Positions 22,301-34,300 of a stretch of DNA of 64,000 nucleotides are shown here, one piece after another (position 1 is the first letter of the stretch; the number at the start of each line of letters is the position of its first letter). Below the pieces are notes generated by a model that did not search any database, had not been told where the DNA came from, and saw only the letters and a list, made by a program, of their open reading frames with translations. The stretch is from positions 19,843,919 to 19,907,918 of the forward strand of contig CM055279.1 in assembly GCA_029237695.1 (NCBI GenBank), in the 5' to 3' direction. The stretch comes from Conchocele bisecta (Eukaryota > Mollusca > Bivalvia > Lucinida > Thyasiridae). Made by a program: the position numbers and the translations under genes.

Positions 22301-25300
22301 CAAAACCAATTAACCGAGTATCTCCCCTTGGCGGCTATTTTTAATTTTCGGACTCCTTATCCTTGTCCAGGCAATAAGTCGAGTTCTACTTCACGGATCG
22401 TAACCAAATTTGGTTTACATGTTTATCACCTCAAGATGAGTTATCTTCCCTTGTTGACTGGCCTTGCCTTGACGGGCGTATATTATGACCTTCGGCACTC
22501 TTGTTATCTATTTTTTATTTTCTATTTTTTATGGTGTTCTTTGAGAAAAACGGGACATGTTATGTATTCACCTTTCAAGATTTCAAAAATTTCCGATGAC
22601 TTATCTCCCCTTTGTGATCATTTTCGCACTCAGTTTTCTTGTCCACGCAATGACTCAAGTGCCACGGATCATAACCAAATTTGGTTAACCTGTTTATCAC
22701 GGCAAGATGAAGAACATTATTCATTTTCAAAATTGTTGGATGACTTATCTCTCCTTAGTGGCCATTTTTACTTTTAGCATTTTACACAATAACTAGAGCT
22801 TTCGTGAAACAGACAGTAGTTAAATTGCCCCCAGAGGATATGAACAATTAAGGTGTAATTCATGTCTGTAATTCATAACTGTGTGTGCTAGCTGCCATGT
22901 ACTGAACCATAACCAACATTGTTATGTAAACTATAGGGTTAACTGTATAGGGTAAGATTGATCCGGGGAAGGTATGGGTGCACCACTCCCCACCCCCACC
23001 CCACCAACACGCCACTCAATGTGAATGTTGTTGTAATATAGGGTTAACTGTATTGTAATATAGGGTTAACTGTATTGTAATTTTAAAATTTGCGGTGTAT
23101 GTCAGAAAATGATGGGTCAGAAAATCTGTTTAATAGCGATGCGCTCGCTGAGCCATTAAACATGTTTTGCGACCTATCATTTTCTGATATACGCCGCAAA
23201 TTTCAAAATTGCAATGTGGTTAACCTATTTCTAATGCACTCCTTTTCTACTGGCGTAGGAATACATATTGCGACCGTTCATCAACAATGATATACCTGTA
23301 ATGTATGACCATCAGCCAATCAGATTGCGTGATGTTTATTGAGTGCATTAGAAATTTGATTCATTGTACTAAAATTTGTCATGACATTTTAATAATTTTC
23401 GTCGTAGCAGCCTTGTACCTCCAAGTTGAATGATGATTCTATAATTATGACTCCAGCACCAGGGTTGACACTCACGGTTGAGCCAGGGATTCCGCAACAT
23501 GGACATCACAATTGTTACACTATGTTAAATGGTATCTTCAAAGTTCAAGGATTCCTCCCTCCTACAAAACAGGAGTCCTCGGGATTCCGGCACACTGCGA
23601 GAGTTTGTTGACTGTTGATGTCATTTATGGGAAATACTGTAAATATTTTTCCTGAACTATCGCACATCTTCTAAGGGCAATTTCAGAATTAATTGTATTG
23701 GGGGAGTGGAATGCACTTTTTGAAAAACCCACTAGCCATGTAATTACCGTAATTATTATAATAAACGCCCCCGGGGCTATGAAATTTTCTGTGAAAATAA
23801 AATTATTTGAAAATACTGAAAATATATGAGGGGGACTACTATTAGAATAAATATTCTAAATTAATTAACAGTCATGTTTCGACTGCACAAGTCAGAAATA
23901 AAAAAATGATGTGCCTTCCACAATCAANNNNNNNNNNNNNNNNNNNNNNNNNNNNNNNNNNNNNNNNNNNNNNNNNNNNNNNNNNNNNNNNNNNNNNNNN
24001 NNNNNNNNNNNNNNNNNNNNNNNNNNNNNNNNNNNNNNNNNNNNNNNNNNNNNNNNNNNNNNNNNNNNNNNNNNNNNNNNNNNNNNNNNNNNNNNNNNNN
24101 NNNNNNNNNNNNNNNNNNNNNNNNNNNNNNNNNNNNNNNNNNNNNNNNNNNNNNNNNNNNNNNNNNNNNNNNNNNNNNNNNNNNNNNNNNNNNNNNNNNN
24201 NNNNNNNNNNNNNNNNNNNNNNNNNNNNNNNNNNNNNNNNNNNNNNNNNNNNNNNNNNNNNNNNNNNNNNNNNNNNNNNNNNNNNNNNNNNNNNNNNNNN
24301 NNNNNNNNNNNNNNNNNNNNNNNNNNNNNNNNNNNNNNNNNNNNNNNNNNNNNNNNNNNNNNNNNNNNNNNNNNNNNNNNNNNNNNNNNNNNNNNNNNNN
24401 NNNNNNNNNNNNNNNNNNNNNNNNNNNGCCTTCCACAATCAATTCTTGAATCTCACTAAGGTACAAAATTACATAACGTGTCTCAATTGACATCCCTGTT
24501 CGAGCCCCGGGTTAGAGCACATTTTTTTCACTCTATGACATTTGGTGCCCAATGAGGGACCGTCCGTGACTGTTAAATACTGCCCAAAATGTACAAAAGA
24601 TATGTAATTCAGAGACGTATATAGAATATAGATTTCGGGGAAGAATTTCAATTTGACGGGTGAGTCTGTCGCGGTACATAACTCGCTATGGGGAGGAGGT
24701 GTGTATACTCGCCCGGGTAGAGCGATGGTACGTTATACCAGAGGTCCCGTGTTGGAGCCCCGGGCCGGAGTCCATTTTTCTCACCCTGTGACATGTGCGT
24801 GGTTGTAGCGGCGGAGTGAGGTACAGCAGCAGCAGGACTGTAAGGACCAACTGGTGAAGCACAAGGCTGCCCTTGAGGGCCAGTTGGAGCGCCCGGCCAG
24901 GTGAGCAACTGGCAGAGGTGTTCATGATTTAACCCTTTCAACATTACAGACCTCTTTAGTAGTGTTTGCAAATAGTGTAGATCCAGATGAGCTAGCTCGT
25001 AACTAGCCGTCACATCAAGGTCTGCACTTTTTACACGTCATTTTGTCCAGACAGTAACTAGAGTTCTACTTGACGGATCGTAACCAAATTTGGTATACAT
25101 GTGAATCATTGCAAGACGAAAAACCCTATTGATGTTGCAAAATTTCCAATGACTTATCTCCCGTTGGTGGTCACTTTTAATTTGTGCACTCTGTATCTGT
25201 ATCGACGAATCATAAACAAATTTGGTGTATTATGACAAGAGGAAGAACCTGATTGGTTTTCAGTGAGTTATCTCCCCTTGTTGACTGGCCATGCATGCCT

Positions 25301-28300
25301 CGACGGGCGTCTATTGTGACCTTCGCACTCTTGTTATTTTGTGAATTCTGCTCAGAGCAATTTCATGATCAGCAGAAGTGTTAGTCAAATTCTCTGGCTG
25401 TGCTTGGCGGGAATCGAAACTTATCGTCTGCTGTAGTTTCATATTTTGTCATGTTTCTTTTTCAATGAAAATAAGGTTTGACAGCAGTTTAGAATCATTT
25501 CCATTGATTATAAAGTGCTGCCAAACCATGTTTTGATGAGAAAAATAGAAAATATCACATGAACAGCAGACGACAAAATCTAATACAGCATTTTAAGGGT
25601 TAGACTTTGACAACAGGTTCTTGAAGAACGGTTCATATTTCAAGTTTATCAGACTTGGCTTTGAAAGGGTAGGAATTCAGAATTCCGGATAAGGTGCGTA
25701 TTGGCGTATTTTACGCAATTATTTTAGCTGAATACGCAATGATTATCAAAAGTGGGAGTACAAATACGCACAGCAATGTGAAAATACGCATTTATTTTCA
25801 AATTGAGTATGAAAATACTACTGCGTATTTTCATACTGAAAATAGTGTCATAAACTTGAAAATTCACTTACTGTCTGTTTCACGTTAACCTGCCCAACTT
25901 TTAAAACTATTTAAACACCCTAAAACTCTTCTTCTTCTTTTTCATAACATCATTTTTTTTAATTCGGTCCTATGATGAAGTAATAGCCCTAAATCAAGAA
26001 TTGAATGCAGGATTGTAATGTTAAAATGTCACGTGCGATCAGATTTTCAACATTTTTGTAGCATAGAACTGCTTGCTGGATTTCATCATTAACAAATAAG
26101 ACACTAACCTTGTCTTTATGACAGCAAATCTTGCCAGGTTGAAAAATAAAGGAATCGAGCCTCTATTTCTCGGTGTTCGTACAATAATTCCAGAAGAAAA
26201 TGCCGAGAGTTTGGTCAAAATACAACATGATGTCATCATCATCAGCTACATCTTTCGTATCTATTGACAACGTCAGAGGTTGGCACGCTGTTCATACCAC
26301 ACACAATTAATTGCACATATCCTCCTCACACATCTACACCGGTGTAAATCTACATTCTCTAATGGTATGACTTGGGAACACCATATATACGTCATTTCCA
26401 GCGGAAGTATACAGTCACTTCCTGTGAGCCAGTTTCTTTGCCGGACGAATTTCCGGCGGACAACTTTGTTTACTAAATGCTGATTGGTTGGTGAAGGTCA
26501 CCAGGTTAATCGAATCAAGTTCGTTAGCATTCACAATTTACAATACATTAGGACGTATTAGCAATAGTATCAGATCGACTTGGAACCTTATGGATGAATG
26601 ATATTCGCTAAATATATGAAGATTAAATGATTAATTGATATATTTTAATGCAAATTGTTTAAGTTAGATGCCAGAAAATGATGTTGTTGTTGTTGTTTAC
26701 CGGAAGTGATTGTTGCAATAGTAGTTTCTCGTTTTATTGTCAACAACTAAAATTCGGTGAAATTAATTTTTAAGGCAAAGGCCCATCCATGACTGTTTAT
26801 TCGAAATAACTTCGTTATTAGACGGATTTTCTTGAAATAAAAAGTAGGCTAATTTCTAAAAAATAGTTTTACATTGTTTTATATAAAAAATAAGCAGCTT
26901 GGAGTGTTTTTATAGCAATAAATCTTGGGCAGCAATTCGTGGAACAGATAGTAGTTGAGCTGCAAATGTTTGCATTTTATATACCCGTTTGAAAAAACGG
27001 GACGTAATTATGTATTCACCTTGTACGGGTGGGCGGTCGGGCACAGCTGATCCACACAATAACTAGAGTTAATTAATGTTCGCACTCTGTATCCTTGTCC
27101 ATGCAATAACTCAAGTTTTACTTGACGGTTTGTAACCTAATTCGGTATACATGTTTATCAAGGCAAGACGAAGAAGCCTATTGAGTTTCAAACATTTCCG
27201 ATGACTTATCTTCCCTTGGCAGAGATTTTAATTTTTCCACTCTGCATTCTTGTCCACACTGTAACTGACAATTTTCCGATAACTTATCTCCCCTTGGAGG
27301 CTATTTTTTATTTTCGGAGTTTGTAAGTTTTTCAACACAATAACTGAACTTCTGAAGTTCTATTTGACTGATCGTATCCAAATTATACATGTTTATCACG
27401 TCAAGATAAAGAACCATATTGGTTTTCAGTTTTTTACTTGCCTTGCCTCGACGGGCGTATATTGTTACCTTCGGCACTCTTGTTGCAGCTGAAATAAGTG
27501 AATGTTTAAATTGTTTCTATATTTTTTATCCTTTGTTCCTTATTTAGAAAATCAATAATTCATTTGTAAAAGTAAAATACGCAATGATTTTGAAATCAGG
27601 GGGTATAGTACGCTTTAGACACAAAGCTTATCTGGAGCCTTGGGAATTCCTCGGAAATCTGGGAATTCCTACCATTTCCTAGCCTATTTAGCTCACCTGA
27701 GTGAAGATCATGTGAGCTATTGTTACCGCAATGTGTCCGTCGTCCGTCGTCCGTGAACATTTTCAAACGTCTTCTCCTCGGTAACCATTGGACCTATAGT
27801 CACCAAACTTCATCGTCATGATCCTTAGGTAGGGGGATTACAAAATTGTTAAAATGACGTCATTACGTAATCCAAAATTGCCGCCGTCTAAAAATAGCAC
27901 AAATTCTTCAAAAATCTTCTTCTCAAGAACCGCCAACCGGATTTCGACAAAACTTGGTAGGAATGATCGATGTACAATGCTCTTTCAAAGTTGTTAAAAT
28001 GGTGACCCCGGGGTCAAAAATGGGCGTAGCCCGTGGGGTCAAATTGAGGTCAAATTTTATTTTTGACCGAATATGGTCATGTCATATATCAAATTGAAGT
28101 ATCAACGAGATACGGAAGCATGGAGGGGACATGTGTGTTTTTTAGCTCGCCTGCACGAAGTGCATAAGAGCTTATGGCATATCCCCGGCGTCGTCGGCGT
28201 CGGCGTCCACAAACTTAACGTTAGGTAAATGTCTATCATGCTGTAGCAAATCCATGACCGACCCCAAGGTCAAGGTCGCAAACTTAGCACATTCATAAAC

Positions 28301-31300
28301 TTAACGTTGGGTAAATGTCTTATAACTTCAGTTTCCTTTCATGGAACACCTTGTTATTTCATACATGCATTCCTCAGATGGCCCTCTAGCATGCTGTAGC
28401 AAATCTATGACCCACCACCCAAACCTTACCCCAAGGTCAAGGTCACAAACTTAGCACATTCATAAACATAACGTTGGGGTACATGTCTTATAACATCTGT
28501 TTTCTTTCATGGAACACCTTGATATTTCATACATGCATTCCTCAGATGACCCTCTATCATGCTGTTGCAGGGAACCGCCAACCGGATTTCGACACAACTT
28601 GATAGGAATGATCGATGTACAGTGCTCTTTCAAAGTTGTTAAAATGGTGACCCCGGGGTCAAAAATGGGCGTGGCCAGTGTGGTCAAATTTTATTTTTGA
28701 CCAAATATGGTCATGTTATATATCAAATCGAAGGTATCAACGAGGCGATCACTCTGGTGCATTTTTTGTCGAAATCGGATTGTCATATCATCCAAGATGA
28801 CCGCCGAAATATCAAAAGATCCTTCTTTTATTAGAGATTTCAAATTTCTTCTTCACATGAACCGCTTGGCCTATGGTGGCGAAACTTCACAGTTATGGTT
28901 CATGGGTGAAGCTTTTTCAGATTTGTTAAAATGGAGGTCGTCGCTAATCCAAGATGGCCGCCGTCTAAAAATAGCAGAAATTTTTAAAAATCTTTTTATC
29001 ATGAATTGCCAGCCGGATTTCGACGCATCTTGGTAGAAATGATCGATGTACAATGCTCTGTCAAATGTGTTAAAATGGTGACCCCGGGGTCAAAAATGGG
29101 CTTGACCCGTGGTGTCAAATTGGGGTCAAATTTTATTTTTGACCGAATATGGTCATGTCTATATAGAATCGAAGGTATCAGAGAGGCGATCGCTCTAGTA
29201 CATTTTTTGTTGAAATTGGATGTTCATGTCATCCAAGATGGCCGCTGAAAGGTCAAAAGGTCCTTCTTTTATTAGAGATTTCAATATTCTTCTTCACACG
29301 AACCGCTTGGCCCATGGTGGCCAAACTTCACAGTTATGGTCCATGGGTGAAGCATTTTCAGTTGTTAAAACGGAGGTCGTCGCTAATCCTAGATGGCCGC
29401 CGTCTAAAAATAGCAGATTTTTTAAAAAAATCTTCTTCTCATGAACCGCCTGCCGGATTACGACGAAACTTGGTAGGAATGATCAATGTACAATGCTCTT
29501 TAAAATGTGTTAAAATGGTGACCCCGGGGTCAAAAATGGGCGTGGCCCGTGGGGTCAAATTGGGGTAAAATTTTATTTTTGACCGAGTATGCTCATGTCT
29601 TATATCAAATTGAAGGTATCGATGAAGCGATTGCTCTTGTGCAATATTTGTCGGAATCAGATGATTATGTCATCCATGATGGCCGCCAAAAGGTCCATTT
29701 ATTAGAGATTTTGAACGTCTTTTTCTCAGGAACCACATGGCCGATGCTGGCCAAACTTCATAGTAAGTTAAGATCCTTGGGTGAAGCATTTTCAGATTTG
29801 GTAAAATGAGTCATCGCTTAATCCAAGATGACCGCCATCTAAAAATAGCACAATTTTTAAAACATATGAACTCAATGTCACATTCTCCTCTGGTGTTCAT
29901 GGAGTCAGGTGAGCGAATTAGGGCCATCATGGCCCTCTTGATTTATATACTAGATATCAAAAGTCTCTAGACTGGTTTCATTACATAAACTTTCATAGCT
30001 ACAAGCGTTGCCTACGATATGTTTATCTTTGTGGAGAGGTATCGTAGCGGGGTAGCAATTTTGTTTTTAAAATTTTCAGTGCCGCACCAAAACATACGCC
30101 TTCAGAGACACCCGACGTGAAACCAAGGACGAAACCAATTCCAAAACCCAGAGGTCCCAGCCCGGCCCAATGACACAAACATTGGGCGATGGATGTCGGG
30201 ACCCAGACATATGTATATTCCACCTACAAGGACGATGTCAGTTCGGTCCAAAATGTCGGAATATGCACTGCGACTTGACGTACCAATGGCAGTTTCGAGA
30301 GGCAGATAGAGACGAATGGAGAAACTTTGGGGAGGCCACGTTAAATAAGGAAGTGGAACTGACGTATAGCGATCCTTTGAACCGGAAATTCTGCGCAAAC
30401 CTAGGGTAGGTTCAGGCATTTCAATAGCCTCCGCAATTCAAGATTCAACTACTGTCTGTTTCACGAAACCTGCCCAAATTGTATGGTCATATAAACAATG
30501 CAAAAACATTTTTTTTTATATAATATTAAATTAAAGCAAAATTTAAGAATGAACCTTCTTTTTAATTCGTGAAATTTGGTCAAATATTGATTTCATTGCG
30601 AAAAAACAATTTCCACATGTTTAACATGGGGAAAGTTTTAGAATTTCAGAAATAGGGGACCGATTTTCAAAATTTAAGTTTTGTTTTCTTAGTTAGATCA
30701 TTTCCAAGCTATCTAGCCAGGTTTCGGAGTCAATTTCCAATTTATTTTTGTTTTTTGACTCCTCACAGCTCCTCCACCTCCTTTTCCCCCATGTTAAATT
30801 CTCATAGACAAATCTATTTTTCGTAATAAAATCAATATTTGCTCAAATTTCACGCAATAAAAAGAAGGCTCATTCTTAAATGTTGATAACATTTATTATT
30901 ATTGAAAAAAATATTGTTTTTGCATTGTTTATATGGCCGTAACATTTGGGCAGGTTACGTGTAGCCTGGGACGGAGGATTGTGTGTATGGTCCCTGGTAA
31001 AACAGACAGTAGTTGCAGCATGTAACTCTTCATATGCTTATTGTCATCAGCCATATTTGTGCCTGTTATTTGAGAAAACCAAATACAGATCTATATTGCG
31101 TGTCGGAAGCATGACGAGTTTTCATTGATGAAATGGCGAAGAGTGCAGATCCTGATCAGACTGTGCAGACAAACAGGCTGATCTGGATCTACACTGGTCG
31201 CAAAACCTGTTAGCCCCATTTATCCAGTCACAGCCTCATTTTCATTATAATGATTCAAATTGGTCATCATCCAAATGTTCTTTCTGTCGTCGACCCAAGC

Positions 31301-34300
31301 GGCCCCTGTGCCCAAGGTCAAGGACACATAACTTAGAAATTTGCGTTATTATTGAGGCAAACATTTTTATGCCCCCGCCACCGAATGGTGAGGGGGCATA
31401 TAGTGTTACCGGCATCCGTCCGTCCGTCCGTCCGTCCGTCCTTCCGTATATACGTAAAAGCCTTAACGCTTGGGTAAATGGCTTATAATTTCTGTTTCCT
31501 TGCTCGGATTTGCTTCAAATTTCTGCAACCTAATTTATACAATTGTATATTGTATGCACACATCTTTTGGCACTATTAATTTATTATTATGCCAATTGAC
31601 CCCTGTGCCTCCTGGTGAATGGTGTGGTTAGGCTGGAATATGTAAGCTAGCGTGTTGCCGCTTGATGCTGAATTCCCCATTTAACATTTAACCCGGCAAT
31701 AGACATCCCAGCTATAGGGTGGGTACTATAATAAATCTCACCCACGGATCGAAGCCCCAGCGGGGGCATTCGTGTGTCGATAGGCCACATTTCTAGTTTT
31801 TTAACTGTTTAGCTCACCTGAGCGAAGCTCATGTGAGCTATTGTTACCGCAATGTGTCCGTCCGTCGTCCGTCGTCCGTGAACATTTTCAAACGTCTTCT
31901 CCTCGGTAACCATTGGGCCTATAGTCACCAAACTTCATGGTCATGGTCCTTAGCTAGGGGGATTACAAAATTGTTAAAATGACGTCATTACGTAATCCAA
32001 GAACCGCCAACCGGATTTCGACAAAACTTGGTAGGAATGATCGATGTACAACACTCTTTCAAATTTTTTAAAATGGTGACGACGGGGTAAAAAATTGGCG
32101 TGGCCCGTGGGGTCAAATTGGGGTTAAATTTTATTTTGGACCGATTATGGTCATGTTATAATATATCAAATCGAAGTTATCAACGAGACGATCACTCTGG
32201 TACATTTTTTGTCGAAATTGGATGATTATGTCATCCAAGATGACCGTCGAAAGGTCAAAAGGTCGTTATTTTATTAGAGATTTCAAAATTCATCTTCACA
32301 TGAACCGCTTGGCCCATGGTAGCCAAACTTCAAAGTTATGGTCCATGGGTGAAGCCTTTTCAGATTTGTTAAAATGGAGGTCATCGCTAATCCAAGATGA
32401 CCGCTGTCTAAAAATAGCATAAATTCTTAAAGTCTTCTCATGAACCGCTAGCCGGATTTCGACGAAACTTGGTAGGAATGATCTATGTACAATGCTCTTT
32501 CAAAGATGTTAAAATGGTGACCCCGGGGTCAACAATGGGCGTGACACGAGTCAAATTGAGGTCAAATTTTATTTTTGACCGAATATGGTCATGTGTATAT
32601 CAAATCGAAGGTATCAAAGAGGCGATCTCTCTGGTACATTTTTTATCGAAATTGGATGGTCATGTCATCCAAGATGGCCGCCGAAAGGTCAAACTGTCGT
32701 TCTTGTATTAGAGATTTCAAAATTCTTCTTCACACGAACCGCTTAGCCCATGGTAGCCAAACTTGACAGTTATGGTCCTTGAGTGAAGCCTTTTCAGATT
32801 TGCTAAAACGGAGGTCGTTGCTAATCCAAGATGGCCGTCGTCGATGGTGCGTACTGGCGTATTTTACACACTTCTTTTAGCTGAATACGCATTGATTATC
32901 AACAGTGGGAGTACACAATACTCACAGCAATGTGAAAATATGCATTGATTTTCAAATTGAGTAATGAAAATACCGTAATAAAGTTGAAAATTAACATAGT
33001 TCAGCTGCAAACAACAATAAGTAACCCTTTACATTTGTTTTATTTTTTTGGTAATTTTCCCTATTTAATAAGGAATAAAATCAATAATTCGTTTGTAAAA
33101 GTAAATATGAATTGAATTTGAAATATGTGGGTATAATACTCCTTAGATACAAAACTTATCTGGGCTCTAATAGTGGTTACGGATTTACATTTTAACCATA
33201 AGTCGCTGGAATGGACTTTGAAATGTTAATTTTTCAACCAATACAATCGTCACAAAATGATTTTCAGACCAGTCCATTTATGAAATGGCCTTTTTTTTTA
33301 CTTATATGTCCGGTTATGGAAGGTCTTTCGAGCCAATTCCCACCCATAAATATATTATTGATAATTAAACAAATAGTGACATGTGCCCCAATAGCAATGG
33401 TTAACAGTATTGTACTGGTTAACCCGGAGACCGCTACACACACGAATTGTCGTCTGCTGTTGCTTTTATATCTTGCCTTATTTCTCAATAAAAACATGGT
33501 TTGACAGCACTTCACAATCAATTGAAATTATTCTGAAGTGCTGTCAAAGCAATTTGTGTAAATTCTTCTAAAGTGCTGTTAAAGCATGTTTTTGATGAAA
33601 GAAATGAAAATAAACATCAGACGACAAAAAATTAAGATTGCGGGGTAAGGGTTAAACACGATAACGATGTATTGTCTGAATATTTAAGAATTCTGCAAAA
33701 ACCAGGAACCTAGTTTTCCGACGTTTCGGCTCAAAGCTTTTATCAAGGAATTAGTTTCTACTGAACCATAAGTGGCATCCATTTTATATTTCATAATGTT
33801 TATGTTTATTCATAACGTCATGACGTTATTAATAAACATACACATTGTGAAATCTAAAATGGATGACACTTCGCGTTCAGTAGAAACTAATTTCTTGATA
33901 AAGGTCTTCTGCCGATATTTCGGAAAAGTGGGTTCCTGGTATTTGCAGAATTGTTGAACATATTGCAGAGCTCCAGATAAGCTTGTGTCTAAAGTGTACT
34001 ATACCCCCTGATTTCAAAATTGTTGCGTATTTTACTTTTACAAGGGGATTATTGCTTTTGTTCATTACTAAATAGTGAACAAATGATAAAAAAATATAAA
34101 ACATTTACACATTCATTTATTTGAGCTGCAAAAAGCAAAAACTGTTTGCTTTTTGCAGCTCAAGTAATTGAATTTTCAGCTTTATGACAGTATTTTCACT
34201 ACTCAATTTGAAAACCAATGCGTAGTTTCACATTGCTGTGCGTATTTTGTACTCCCGCATTGGTATTCAGCTAAAATAATTGCGTAAAATACGCCAATAC

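Larger units (their letters stand above)
20385..22785 (+). repeat. Tandem/dispersed repeat C, ACCAAATTTGGT...CTTATCTCCCC units
   Basis: It begins CGCCCGTTTGGAAAAAACGG and a GGGCGGGC run. About nine units of 100-200 bp follow, each with AGTTCTACTTCACCGATC, AACCAAATT(T/C)GGTATACATG, TATCTCCCCTTGGCGGCC and TGTATCCTTGTCCACGCAAT. Interrupted at 20.78-21.5 kb by other sequence. The inverted copy is at 60.38-62.8 kb; smaller copies lie at 25.04-25.34 and 26.98-27.48 kb. Confidence 0.85.
19195..23927 (+). repeat. Left arm of a ~5-kb inverted duplication
   Basis: From inside PARP12-like exon 1 to the first gap, this sequence is repeated in reverse complement at 58,548-64,000. Order is kept: exon 1 end, family K MITE, family A MITE, the GGGCGGGC tandem block, the coiled-coil exon, the GGGTTAACTG repeat and the hairpin at 23.1 kb. 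The arms differ by substitutions (a few percent by eye) and by indels. The largest indel is a MITE B plus flank present only on the right. Confidence 0.92.

Noticed and set aside
23040..23080. TAGGGTTAACTG units as telomere-like sequence
   Set aside because: The 21-bp unit is not TTAGGG-type and occurs only a few times.
23090..23290. 66-codon frame conserved in both arms (also 59,127-59,327)
   Set aside because: It covers a palindromic hairpin; both arms are recent copies, so an open frame is expected without selection.
23872..24493. Long open frames across the first N block
   Set aside because: They consist almost wholly of unknown residues from the 500 N.
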